From assembly GCA_949045875.1 (NCBI GenBank), contig CARPYP010000012.1, forward strand, positions 26,353 through 50,002: a stretch of 23,650 nucleotides of DNA, written 5' to 3'. Both the position numbers and the translations under genes were made by a program. The stretch is from an uncultured Clostridia bacterium. Lineage in GTDB: Bacteria > Bacillota > Clostridia > TANB77 > CAG-508. Every line of letters begins with the position of its first letter. The first letter of the stretch is position 1. Below, in pieces: positions 14,541-22,579 of this stretch. Below the pieces are notes generated by a model. The model ran no database searches. It worked only from the letters and a program-made list of their open reading frames with translations, and was not told the DNA's origin.

Positions 14541-14579
14541 AAATTGAAAAAGAATTGTTCCCAATTCTTTTTTCAATTT
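14541..14579 (-). terminator. GNRA-loop hairpin, copy 2 (antiporter-sigma gap)
   Basis: AAATTGAAAAAGAATTG (14541-14557) pairs with 14562-14579 almost fully. On the transcribed minus strand the loop is GGAA, a GNRA tetraloop, and the stem begins about 10 nt after the antiporter stop. It is followed on the minus strand by GTGTTTGTG, a poor T-run, so it may be an attenuator with read-through into the sigma factor gene. A similar hairpin lies at 1920-1961. Confidence 0.65.
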
Positions 14580-14589
14580 ATTTCTCATC

Positions 14590-15549
14590 TTAGTAGACAA
14601 ATAAAACTATCATATATACTACATACATAATTAAATATATAAGCCCATTAGATCTATTCATTTGATTTTTTGGCGGTATTATTGGGAATAGTGATAATAA
14701 TAGTATTCCTAATATTAATATTACCATTTCTAAGTTATATGATGTATTATATAGTATTGGATTTATAATTGCTGATACACCAATTATAAGTAACATATTA
14801 AAAATATTTGAACCTATAATATTTCCTATCGCTATATCACTATTTCCTTTAATTGCTGCTGTGACACTTGTTACTAATTCTGGCAAGCTTGTACCAATTG
14901 CAAGTATTGTTAAACTAATTATTTTTTCACTTATATTAAAATGTCTCGCAACAACTAAAGCATTGTCTACAGTTAAATCACCACCAACTTTTAATCCAAT
15001 TATTCCCAATATGATAAATATTACACTTTTTAAAATTGATATTTTGTTATCTTCTGTTTTCAGTTCTATTATGGTATCTTCTTTATCAAATTGCTCACCT
15101 TTTTTTCCCATAATTATTGTGTATGCAATAAATATTATAAATAGTATTAATAATATGATTGCTTCTATTTTTGTTATTCCTTCTCCTGTATTGCAGAATA
15201 TCATAAATATAATTGTTAGTATTAAACACATTGGCATTTCTATTAGTCTTGTTTCTTTTTGAAATTTTATTGGTCTAATAACTGTTGATAAGCCTAATAT
15301 TAATAATAAATTTGCTATATTACTTCCAATTACATTTCCCATTGACATATCTGAGTGTCCTTCTAATGCAGAGGTTAGACTTACAAATAGTTCTGGCATT
15401 GATGTACCTATTGATACTATTGTTAAACCTATTATTATTTCTGGAATATGAAATTTTTTTGCTATACTACTTGAACCTTCTACTAAAAAATCGGCTCCTT
15501 TTACAAGTAATGCAAATCCTATAATTATTAAAAATATTGATAAAATCAT
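14590..15549 (-). CDS. Calcium/sodium antiporter (CaCA family, YrbG-like)
   Basis: 319 aa, normal. A ten-helix exchanger built from two inverted halves. The two alpha-repeats that form the ion path are clear: TIVSIGTSMPELFVSLTSA (43-61) with GNVIGSN (71-77), and LTILAIGTSLPELVTSVTAA (213-232) with GNIIGSN (242-248). It probably exports calcium in exchange for sodium. A cytoplasmic loop (about 148-172) is highly charged. I start at 15549 because GGAAGG precedes it; the longer start adds 14 polar residues. Its own promoter lies 33 nt upstream. Confidence 0.95.
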   Translation of the reverse strand: MILSIFLIIIGFALLVKGADFLVEGSSSIAKKFHIPEIIIGLTIVSIGTSMPELFVSLTSALEGHSDMSMGNVIGSNIANLLLILGLSTVIRPIKFQKETRLIEMPMCLILTIIFMIFCNTGEGITKIEAIILLILFIIFIAYTIIMGKKGEQFDKEDTIIELKTEDNKISILKSVIFIILGIIGLKVGGDLTVDNALVVARHFNISEKIISLTILAIGTSLPELVTSVTAAIKGNSDIAIGNIIGSNIFNMLLIIGVSAIINPILYNTSYNLEMVILILGILLLSLFPIIPPKNQMNRSNGLIYLIMYVVYMIVLFVY

Positions 15550-15581
15550 CTCTTTTTCCTTCCTCTTGTGTTGTTGTGTTA

Positions 15582-15610
15582 ATATTATCATAAATAGAGA
15601 GATTTATCAA
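15582..15610 (-). promoter_or_regulatory. Promoter of the antiporter gene
   Basis: On the minus strand TTGATA (15605-15610), 17-nt spacer, TAATAT (15582-15587). It may also serve the sigma factor operon by read-through, since no good promoter is seen directly before that gene. Confidence 0.7.
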
Positions 15611-15633
15611 TATTTTTTTGACATCAATTGATA

Positions 15634-17556
15634 TTAAAATTTTGCAACTAATTTGTTAAATTTAGATTTTATATAATTATCTAATTTTTCCATAAATTCA
15701 TCTGCATTTATTTGCTTTTTAGCAACCATATCTAACCCTTTTTCCCAACTTGCAGTTAATTTTGGATTTAACATATCTGGCATTGCGGTGTTTACTACAT
15801 CATATATTGCTTCTCCTTTGGCTGTCGGGGTTATTATTTGTGTTTTATTATTTATTGCAATATATTTTATTTTTTCTAATTTTTTCATTATTTCTGCTCT
15901 TGTTGCACTTGTTCCTATTCCTGCTCCTTTTATTTGCTCACGCAGTTCTTCATCTTCAATTAGTTTTCCTGCATTTTCCATTGCTAAAATTATAGAACCA
16001 GAATTGTATCTTGGTGGTGGGTTAGTTTGCGCTTCTTTAATTTCATAATTTAATACATTAATTTTTTGACCTTTTTTTAATGTATTTAATATATCTAGGT
16101 TTTCTTTATTTTCACTTTCAGCTTCTTCTTTTGCATCTTTGCTTTTTAATATCTCTAAATATCCTATTTTGGTACAAACTTTTCCTGATGTTGTAAACTG
16201 CTCGTTTTCAACCTTTATAGTTACAGATATTTTATTAAATTCTGCTGGCGGAAAAAAGATAGCTAAAAATCTTTTTACTATTATTTTATATACCCTTTTT
16301 TGAAGCTCTGGCAGTTTTTCATAATTTTCATATCCTTGACCTGTTGGAGTTAAGGCATAATGGTCTGTTATTTTACTGTCATTAACATATTTAGTTTTTG
16401 TTAAATCTGTAGAATATTTTTCTTCTGACATTTTTTTTATATACCCTTGGATTTCCTCATCCTTATACCCTCTTGCTATTCCATTTAAGTTCGTTTTTAT
16501 TACTTTTGCAACTGCTGTTGATAAAACTCTTGCATCTGTTCTTGGATATGTAACTAATTTTTTCTCATATAAATTTTGCACTATTTCTAGGGTTTCATCT
16601 GGTTTTATTTTAAATCTTTTAGTACATTCATTTTGTATTTCTGCAAGGTTAAATAATAATGGTGCATTTTCTTTTATTTTTGATTTTTTTACTTCTTGTA
16701 CAAGTATTTCTTTATCTTTTAAAGACATTATAAAGTCTTTTGCATCTTCTTGCTTTTTGAACCCATTGTCATTATATAGCTTTGGAGAATTGTATACTTT
16801 TGAATTTTCTGTGACTTTCCATTCTGCATTAAATGAATTTTCTTCATTTTCTCCAAATTTACCAATTATTTTATAATATGGGACTTTTACAAAGTTTCTT
16901 ATTTCTCTCTCTCTTGATACTATCATTCCTAATACACATGTCATTACTCGTCCTACTGATATTGAAATTCTGTCTTCATTTAATTCTTTTGCTATTCTTC
17001 TTCCATATATTATTGAAAGAAGCCTTGAAAAGTTTATTCCTATTAAATAATCTTCTTTTGCTCTTAAATATGCCGCATCTGATAGACTGTCATATTCTGA
17101 TAGGTCTTTCGCTTCACTTATTCCTCTTTTTATTTCTTCTTCTGTTTGCGAGTCTATCCATACTCTTCTTCTGTTTGGCAATTTTATCCCTGACTCTTGC
17201 TCAACTAGTCTGTATATATATTCCCCTTCACGCCCTGAGTCAGTTGATACATATACAGAATCTACATCTTGTCTTGATAATAAACTCTTTATTATGCTAA
17301 ATTGTTTTTGTACGTTGTCTATTATTTCATATTTAAAGTCTTTTGGTATGAATGGCAATGTGTCTAGTCGCCATAACTTTAGCTTTTCATCATATTTTTC
17401 AGGGTATGACATTGTTACTAAATGCCCTACACACCATGTTATTATCCATTCTCCTGCTTCTAGGTATCCATCTCTTCTTGCTCCGTTTATGTTTAATACT
17501 TTCGCAAATTCCATTGCTACTGATGGTTTTTCTGTTATTAGTATCTTTTTTGCCAT
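15634..17556 (-). CDS. topB: DNA topoisomerase III
   Basis: 640 aa. Type IA topoisomerase that relaxes and decatenates DNA through a tyrosine intermediate. The Toprim domain has E9 (ITEKPS) and TDSGREGE (105-112); the active-site tyrosine is Y337 in LVTYPRTD. The later ARAEI-like SATRAEIMKKLEKIKYI is typical. No C-terminal zinc fingers are present, and the length is close to E. coli TopB (653). I start at the ATG at 17556, preceded by GAAAGGG; the longer frame to 17616 is unlikely. It follows the ABC transporter by 67 bp and probably shares its promoter. Confidence 0.95.
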   Translation of the reverse strand: MAKKILITEKPSVAMEFAKVLNINGARRDGYLEAGEWIITWCVGHLVTMSYPEKYDEKLKLWRLDTLPFIPKDFKYEIIDNVQKQFSIIKSLLSRQDVDSVYVSTDSGREGEYIYRLVEQESGIKLPNRRRVWIDSQTEEEIKRGISEAKDLSEYDSLSDAAYLRAKEDYLIGINFSRLLSIIYGRRIAKELNEDRISISVGRVMTCVLGMIVSREREIRNFVKVPYYKIIGKFGENEENSFNAEWKVTENSKVYNSPKLYNDNGFKKQEDAKDFIMSLKDKEILVQEVKKSKIKENAPLLFNLAEIQNECTKRFKIKPDETLEIVQNLYEKKLVTYPRTDARVLSTAVAKVIKTNLNGIARGYKDEEIQGYIKKMSEEKYSTDLTKTKYVNDSKITDHYALTPTGQGYENYEKLPELQKRVYKIIVKRFLAIFFPPAEFNKISVTIKVENEQFTTSGKVCTKIGYLEILKSKDAKEEAESENKENLDILNTLKKGQKINVLNYEIKEAQTNPPPRYNSGSIILAMENAGKLIEDEELREQIKGAGIGTSATRAEIMKKLEKIKYIAINNKTQIITPTAKGEAIYDVVNTAMPDMLNPKLTASWEKGLDMVAKKQINADEFMEKLDNYIKSKFNKLVAKF

Positions 17557-17623
17557 GTATTTTTTCCCTTTCTTCATATCGTGTATTGAAAATGGACGGA
17601 CACAAGGCCCACCCATATAAGCT

Positions 17624-20197
17624 TTACTCTGTTCTTAGTGCTTCTACTGGATCTTTCTTTGCTGCAAATCTAGCTGGTATTAATCCCGCCATTACGGTTA
17701 GGATCATGCTTATTATTACTAAGATGATTCCTCCTGTTATTGGTAATGATGCTACTCCTGATATTCCTGCTACTGCTTTTATTATTATGTTTGCTGGTAT
17801 ACATAGTAATAATGTTATTCCTATTCCTAACAATCCTGCTACTAATCCTACTATAAATGTTTCTGCATTGAATACTCTTGATATGTCTCTCTTTGAGGCT
17901 CCTATTGCTCTTAGTATTCCTATTTCTTTTGTTCTTTCTAGTACTGATATATATGTTATTATTCCTATCATGATTGATGATACTATTAATGATATTGATA
18001 CAAATGCTATTAATACATAACTTATTACGTCTATAATTGTTGATACTGAGTTCATCATGATTCCTACAAGGTCTGTGTATGTTATTACATTCCCTTCTTT
18101 TCCTTCATCTCTTTGTTTTTGATTGTATTCTTCTATTGCATCTTCTATTGCATCTTTAGCTTCAAAGTCTTTTGGATAGATGTTTATTGAATTTGGCACA
18201 TTTAAGTCTACTGAACCTAATTTTATTAGATTGTCTTCATAATTTACTCCTGCATTTGTAGCATAATTTTGCATTAGTGTTGCTAGTTCTTCTTTCGTTA
18301 AATTTGATAAATATTTTTGCTGCTCTGGACTTAATTTAGAGTAGTCAAATGAGGTTGATGATGAACTCTCCTGAAATTCCATTCCTGTAAATACATTTTT
18401 TTCTTTATTTCCTTTTTGCTCTTTTACTATTTCTGTTTCATTTATTTTGTTTGCTAAATGTGTTATTAATTCACTTCTATATGCAATAATTCCTGGAATG
18501 TCCTCTTGAGTTACACTTTCTTCATTTCTTTTAATTATTCCTACTATTTTTAAGTCTTCTGCATTTGCTATTTTTCCTTTCATATAATCAATATTTGCTG
18601 ATTTGTCTACCCAGATTCCATTTTCTTTTTCATAATAGTCTGTATTTAGTAAAAGTTTAAATTTCATTTTTAATATATCTTCAAAGTTGTATTCTGAGAT
18701 TTCATTTTCTTCTACCTTTTCACCATTCATTACTTTTTTCATTTTTTCTTCTAATTCGTCTTGATTTAATAATCCTAGTGAATATAATGTATAATCACTT
18801 ATTTTATTATTATCTCCTACAATTAGTACTACTTCATTATACTCTTTTGGCCAATTACCAGATAATAAGTCATATTGTGTTTCTATTAAATTTTGATTAT
18901 TTAATAATTCCATCCATACGTCTGTAGTAGTAAAACTAGACATCATTGACATTTGGCTACCACTACTATTTCCCATTCCTAATTTTTCCATGACTGTACT
19001 AGGGTTTACTTGTACAATTCCATCTTCTGTATTTTCTTTATATACATTAAGTTGTATATCATATTTATATTGTATTGCACTTGAATTTTCCTTTATTTTT
19101 GTGTCTTCATTATCAAGGTGTTGTTTTAGTGCTTCTAAATTATTATTTTGTACCTTTGATGATACTGTACTCATCATATCTGTCATTATGTTTTTAGAGT
19201 ATATTTTTTGTTTATCATATTCTGTGTTTTCTTCTTCTTCAATTCCCATCATACTTTCCATCATACTTGCAACATCTATAGTGGATTCTTGTATCATTAG
19301 CGGGTATGAAGATAATGTATCTTCTTGTACTTTTGTTATGTAATTTTGTACACCATTTGATAGTGATAATATTAATGCAATTCCAATTATTCCTATGCTT
19401 CCTGCAAATGATGTTAAAAGTGTTCTCCCTTTTTTGGTCATTAAATTGTTTAGGCTTAATGCTAATGCTGTAAAAAAATTCATAGATGTTTTTCCGTCTT
19501 TTGCTGTTAATTTTTCTTCTTCTGTTCCATCATATGGATTTGAATCATCTGTTACTGTTCCATCCAATACTTTTATTATTCTTGAAGAGTATTTTTCTGC
19601 TAACTCTGGGTTGTGTGTTACCATTATTATTAATTTGTCTTTTGAAATTTTCTTTAAAATTTCCATGATTTGAACACTGGTTTTAGTGTCTAATGCTCCT
19701 GTTGGTTCATCTGCTAATATAATATCTGGATTGTTTACTAATGCTCTTGCAATTGCAACTCTTTGCATTTGACCTCCTGATAACTCATTTGGTCTTTTGT
19801 TTATTTGTTCTTTTAGTCCAACATCTTCAAGTGCTTTTATTGCTCTATTTCTTCTTTCATTTTTAGATACTCCTGATAAAGTAAGTGCAAGTTCTACATT
19901 TGATAATACACTTTGATGTGGTATTAAATTATAGCTTTGAAATACAAAACCGATTGAGTAGTTTCTATATGCATCCCAGTCTTTATCTTTAAATTCTTTT
20001 GTAGATTTACCATTTATTACTAAATCCCCATTTGTATATCTGTCTAATCCCCCAATAATGTTTAAAAGTGTGGTTTTTCCACATCCGCTTTGGCCAAGAA
20101 TTGATACAAATTCTGATTTTCTAAATTTTATATCAATTCCCTTTAATGCTTCTACTCCTGATGAATATAATTTAGTAATTTTTTTTAATTCTAACAT
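17624..20197 (-). CDS. ABC transporter fused ATPase-permease (MacB/FtsX-type)
   Basis: 857 aa. The N-terminal ATPase (about 1-230) has Walker A GQSGCGKTT (35-43), Q-loop Q87, LSGGQ (139-143), Walker B IILADE (159-164) and H195. Next comes one membrane helix (about 258-280), a very large outside domain of roughly 430 residues rich in E, N and S, and three helices near the C-terminus with LERTKEIGILRAIGASKRDI, ending in PARFAAKKDPVEALRTE. This is the MacB/LolCDE layout used in mechanotransmission, toxin or peptide export. Substrate unknown. AGAAGGA lies upstream of the ATG and a consensus promoter 50 bp further. Confidence 0.95.
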   Translation of the reverse strand: MLELKKITKLYSSGVEALKGIDIKFRKSEFVSILGQSGCGKTTLLNIIGGLDRYTNGDLVINGKSTKEFKDKDWDAYRNYSIGFVFQSYNLIPHQSVLSNVELALTLSGVSKNERRNRAIKALEDVGLKEQINKRPNELSGGQMQRVAIARALVNNPDIILADEPTGALDTKTSVQIMEILKKISKDKLIIMVTHNPELAEKYSSRIIKVLDGTVTDDSNPYDGTEEEKLTAKDGKTSMNFFTALALSLNNLMTKKGRTLLTSFAGSIGIIGIALILSLSNGVQNYITKVQEDTLSSYPLMIQESTIDVASMMESMMGIEEEENTEYDKQKIYSKNIMTDMMSTVSSKVQNNNLEALKQHLDNEDTKIKENSSAIQYKYDIQLNVYKENTEDGIVQVNPSTVMEKLGMGNSSGSQMSMMSSFTTTDVWMELLNNQNLIETQYDLLSGNWPKEYNEVVLIVGDNNKISDYTLYSLGLLNQDELEEKMKKVMNGEKVEENEISEYNFEDILKMKFKLLLNTDYYEKENGIWVDKSANIDYMKGKIANAEDLKIVGIIKRNEESVTQEDIPGIIAYRSELITHLANKINETEIVKEQKGNKEKNVFTGMEFQESSSSTSFDYSKLSPEQQKYLSNLTKEELATLMQNYATNAGVNYEDNLIKLGSVDLNVPNSINIYPKDFEAKDAIEDAIEEYNQKQRDEGKEGNVITYTDLVGIMMNSVSTIIDVISYVLIAFVSISLIVSSIMIGIITYISVLERTKEIGILRAIGASKRDISRVFNAETFIVGLVAGLLGIGITLLLCIPANIIIKAVAGISGVASLPITGGIILVIISMILTVMAGLIPARFAAKKDPVEALRTE

Positions 20198-20246
20198 TAA
20201 TTTATATTCCTTCTTTCTTAATAGTTTTCCCCTTAATTCTTTATGA

Positions 20247-20275
20247 ATTATATTCTAATGTTATGAATTTGTCAA
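20247..20275 (-). promoter_or_regulatory. Consensus promoter of the ABC transporter-topB unit
   Basis: On the minus strand TTGACA (20270-20275), 17-nt spacer, TATAAT (20247-20252): a perfect vegetative consensus. Confidence 0.88.
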
Positions 20276-20297
20276 GGTGAGAGTGTTTTCAAATAAA

Positions 20298-20870
20298 TTA
20301 CATTTGTTCTTTCCATTTAAAACTATCAATAATATTCTTTGTTACTTTTTTAGTTTCTTCTGATTCTTCAAAAAGTGTTTCTTGTATTAGAATAAATTTA
20401 TAATCACCTACAATATAATATTGTGTTGTTATTACATCGTTATTTTTAGTAATGAATGCATACACAATTTCTCCATTATCTGTTGTAGAACCATTTGCAT
20501 TAACTTCTACACCTTTTTGATTTCTAACTTGCATTAAAAGTTGATTTAAAATTGCTTTTCTAAATTGCTCATGCTCTGTTTTGGGATACCTATTTGTACC
20601 AGCATTTATAGAAATGTTATTTGGTTGCCTATTCTTTTCTTGCCCTTTTAATACATAGAAAAATTTTTCTTTTGTAGAATGCTCTTTACTTTCTATCCAA
20701 TTTTTAGGAAGTTCATAACTACCAAAGTCTTTATTAAAAATAGTTTTATCTTCTGCTTTATTTGCTAATTCAGATTTTATAGAATTAAATTGTTTTATGG
20801 AGAAATATCCAATAACTATTATTATAATTGTAACAATTATTGAGATAAGTATAATTATTTTCTTTTTCAT
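20298..20870 (-). CDS. Membrane-anchored small protein, PsbP-like
   Basis: 190 aa. A single N-terminal helix (about 4-25) of mostly isoleucine follows MKKK, so the rest probably lies outside the membrane; there is no lipobox cysteine. The C-terminal part (YYIVGDYKFILIQETLFEESEE and IIDSFKWKEQ) resembles PsbP/DcrB-like folds common in Firmicutes, but this is a weak resemblance. GAGGAAAGCGAGAG precedes the ATG. It stands alone between the tRNA unit and the ABC transporter and may be read from a TATAAT box near 20930. Confidence 0.75.
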   Translation of the reverse strand: MKKKIIILISIIVTIIIIVIGYFSIKQFNSIKSELANKAEDKTIFNKDFGSYELPKNWIESKEHSTKEKFFYVLKGQEKNRQPNNISINAGTNRYPKTEHEQFRKAILNQLLMQVRNQKGVEVNANGSTTDNGEIVYAFITKNNDVITTQYYIVGDYKFILIQETLFEESEETKKVTKNIIDSFKWKEQM

Positions 20871-20944
20871 AACTTTTACTCTCGCTTTCCTCTTTTATTT
20901 TCTACCATTTATTAAATATTTTAATACTATTATAAGTTGTTATT

Positions 20945-20985
20945 CTAAAATAATAACCTAGAACACTGATTATAAGTATTCTAGG
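20945..20985 (-). terminator. Terminator of the tRNA unit
   Basis: CCTAGAA (20957-20963) pairs with TTCTAGG (20979-20985), with an inner ACT/AGT stem. On the minus strand TTATTATTTT follows. It lies 10 nt after the second tRNA. Confidence 0.7.
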
Positions 20986-20995
20986 TTTCAATATT

Positions 20996-21072
20996 TGGTG
21001 CTCCTTCAAGGGCTCGAACCTTGGACCTACCGGTTATGAGCCGGTTGCTCTAACCAACTGAGCTAAAGGAGC
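20996..21072 (-). tRNA. tRNA with CAU anticodon (elongator Met or Ile2)
   Basis: 77 nt including an encoded CCA (20996-20998). Acceptor GCTCCTT/AAGGAGC with discriminator A; T arm CAAGG-TTCGAGC-CCTTG; anticodon stem ACCGG-CTCATAA-CCGGT with anticodon CAT. It lacks the three-GC anticodon stem and 1-72 mismatch of initiator tRNA, so it is elongator Met or, if its C34 is modified by TilS, tRNA-Ile2. These two cannot be separated safely by eye. Second gene of the two-tRNA unit. Confidence 0.93.
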
Positions 21073-21087
21073 ATTTTTACAAAATTA

Positions 21088-21194
<107 letters not shown>

Positions 21195-21201
21195 GTTATT
21201 A

Positions 21202-21230
21202 ATTATAATGGTTAATTTTTATTTTGTCAA
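21202..21230 (-). promoter_or_regulatory. Consensus promoter of the tRNA unit
   Basis: On the minus strand TTGACA (21225-21230), 17-nt spacer, TATAAT (21202-21207): a perfect match to the vegetative consensus, as expected for stable RNA. Confidence 0.9.
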
Positions 21231-21362
21231 TACTTTTTTTAAAATTTTTTTATTTTTGTAAAAGTGACACCTATTTGTATTTTATTTCATAGTATATCAT
21301 ATATTAATTTAAGAATAGAAGTTTTTAATTTCTATATTTTACTAGAAAGGAAGATGCTTATT

Positions 21363-21491
21363 ATGAATAATAATATTGATATGTCTAAACTTATGCAAAT
21401 GCTTTCTAAGATGGATAAAAACCAATTGGAAAAAGGACTTCAACAGGTTCAACAAATGTTAGATTCTAAGGATAAAAACAAAAATCAATAA
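21363..21491 (+). CDS. Unrecognised 42-aa protein
   Basis: I do not recognise this small protein. It is a short, polar, helix-forming sequence (SKLMQMLSKMDKNQLEKGLQ, then QQVQQMLDSKDKNKNQ), methionine- and glutamine-rich, with no membrane segment. I start at the ATG at 21363 because AAAGGA lies 11 nt upstream; the ATG at 21354 is too close to that site. It is followed by a hairpin at 21504-21537 and by two more small genes on the same strand, which may be one operon. Confidence 0.6.
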   Translation: MNNNIDMSKLMQMLSKMDKNQLEKGLQQVQQMLDSKDKNKNQ

Positions 21492-21503
21492 TACATATGA
21501 TTT

Positions 21504-21537
21504 AGGCAGACATTTAAATTTTTAATTATGCCTGCCT
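21504..21537 (+). repeat. Intercistronic hairpin
   Basis: AGGCAGACAT (21504-21513) pairs with ATGCCTGCCT (21528-21537) with one mismatch; the A/T loop can pair further. No T-run follows, so it is more like a stability or partial terminator hairpin between the 42-aa and 119-aa genes. Confidence 0.6.
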
Positions 21538-21580
21538 CTATACTCATAAATTACACTTATAATTAACAAGGAGGATAATA

Positions 21581-21940
21581 ATGGATGAATCTGAAATGTC
21601 TGATATGATAAATAATATTAGTAAAATGATAAATGATGGTAATATTCCAGATGATATAAAAAATATTGTTAATAATTTAAAGTCCAATTCTTCTACAGAT
21701 AATACTAATACTTCTTCTAATTCTTCTGCACCTAATATAGATTTTGATACTATCTTAAAGATGAAATCTATTTTTGAGAAGATGAATTCTTCTGAAGACC
21801 CTAGAGCAAACCTTCTTCGTTCCTTAAAACCTTATTTAAAAGAAAGTAGAAAGTCTAAAGTAGACCAATATATTCAATTATTTAATATGACTAAGGTAAT
21901 GGATATCTTTAAACCAAATGGTGGTGAAAATATAAAATGA
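21581..21940 (+). CDS. Conserved-looking 119-aa protein of unknown function
   Basis: The first half is acidic and helical, then a low-complexity S/N/T linker (about 36-50), then NIDFDTILKMKSIFEKMNSS and DPRANLLRSLKPYLKESRKSKVDQYIQLFNMTKVMDIF. The latter pattern recalls small Clostridia proteins that I have no function for. AAGGAGG precedes the ATG. Its stop overlaps the next start (ATGA), so the two genes are translationally coupled. Confidence 0.75.
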   Translation: MDESEMSDMINNISKMINDGNIPDDIKNIVNNLKSNSSTDNTNTSSNSSAPNIDFDTILKMKSIFEKMNSSEDPRANLLRSLKPYLKESRKSKVDQYIQLFNMTKVMDIFKPNGGENIK

Positions 21941-22350
21941 TACCTTCTTTTCCTTTTTTTGGATTCCCTATGCAGTATAATTCTTATAGGAATTCATATT
22001 ATAACAATTTGAAAAGTGCTTCTATTAATAACGCTGGATATTCAGTTCATAGTAATAAAAATCATACTAATCACAATGATAAAACCTTACAGAAAAAACA
22101 GACATTGTCATCACATCATTATAATAACTCTCCAAACAGTAATACTACAGATGATTATTCTAATTATTCAAATAGAGATACCTTTGTTTCTAATTCTACA
22201 AGCTCTTCCTCTGAGCAGTTTTTTGATGTTTTTGGAATACATTTATATTTTGATGACATCCTAATTTTGTGTTTATTGTTCTTTTTGTATCAAGAAGAAG
22301 TTAATGATCATTTATTATTTATTGCTTTATTGCTATTGTTATTATCTTAG
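21937..22350 (+). CDS. Unrecognised 137-aa protein with hydrophobic tail
   Basis: The N-terminus is rich in aromatic residues (MIPSFPFFGFPMQYNSYRNS), the middle (about 25-90) is a low-complexity N/S/H/T/K region, and the C-terminus (about 100-137) alternates two strongly hydrophobic segments (ILILCLLFFLY and LLFIALLLLLLS) around a polar EEVNDH turn. It looks like a membrane-associated protein with a disordered stretch. The ATGA overlap with the upstream 119-aa gene suggests that both work together; many Clostridia have a similar pair. Role unknown. Confidence 0.7.
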   Translation: MIPSFPFFGFPMQYNSYRNSYYNNLKSASINNAGYSVHSNKNHTNHNDKTLQKKQTLSSHHYNNSPNSNTTDDYSNYSNRDTFVSNSTSSSSEQFFDVFGIHLYFDDILILCLLFFLYQEEVNDHLLFIALLLLLLS

Positions 22351-22478
22351 AATTCGCAAAATAAATACTATACTTGTCAGAATAATATTTGTATTTATTC
22401 TGTTTTATTCCTAGATACATTTTTGCAGTGTTATTGGCACTACATTTTCTCATCAATCTTTTTTACTTCATTTGCCAT
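22318..22478 (-). pseudogene. Possible frameshifted small gene
   Basis: An ATG at 22478 has AAGGAG 9 nt upstream and a promoter-like TTGCAT-16-TATAAT at 22502-22529, yet the frame stops after 12 codons (MANEVKKIDEKM, TAG at 22440). In the +1 frame directly beyond, SANNTAKMYLGIKQNKYKYY and a further stretch run on without stop to about 22318. Removing one T restores a continuous reading frame of about 50 codons. This could be a broken gene, a true 12-residue peptide or a sequencing error. The tail overlaps the plus-strand gene. Confidence 0.3.
22378..22409 (+). terminator. Possible terminator of the three small genes
   Basis: CAGAATAA (22378-22385) pairs with TTATTCTG (22395-22402), followed by TTTTATTCC. 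The short, AT-rich stem makes it a modest candidate. It lies 28 nt after the 137-aa gene. Confidence 0.5.
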
Positions 22479-22501
22479 AATCATTTACTCCTTCTCTCTT
22501 A

Positions 22502-22529
22502 ATTATATAAAATTATTTTATATATGCAA
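22502..22529 (-). promoter_or_regulatory. Weak promoter before the broken small gene
   Basis: On the minus strand TTGCAT (22524-22529), 16-nt spacer, TATAAT (22502-22507). The start codon at 22478 is about 24 nt further and preceded by AAGGAG. Confidence 0.4.
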
Positions 22530-22579
22530 TGAGGCAATTTTATTTTTTATAAAAATCATTGTAGTAATACTATAAACAT

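Noticed and set aside
15615..15640. A/T hairpin after topB (ATCAAT..ATTGAT) as a terminator
   Set aside because: The stem is short, wholly weak, and its T-run is on the wrong side for topB.
16833..17300. A 155-codon plus-strand frame inside topB
   Set aside because: It is leucine-rich shadow coding opposite topB without any family motif.
17557..17616. Longer topB start (MGGPCVRPFS...)
   Set aside because: The canonical MAKKILITEKPS start has a good ribosome binding site, and the extension has no similarity to TopB.
17352..18020. A 222-codon open frame on the plus strand overlapping the start of topB and the end of the ABC transporter
   Set aside because: It is antisense to two well-supported genes and its hydrophobic translation mirrors their codon composition; no ribosome binding site was seen.
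21264..21362. Longer 75-codon version of the 42-aa gene
   Set aside because: The upstream part is typical non-coding AT-rich sequence, and AAAGGA favours the ATG at 21363.
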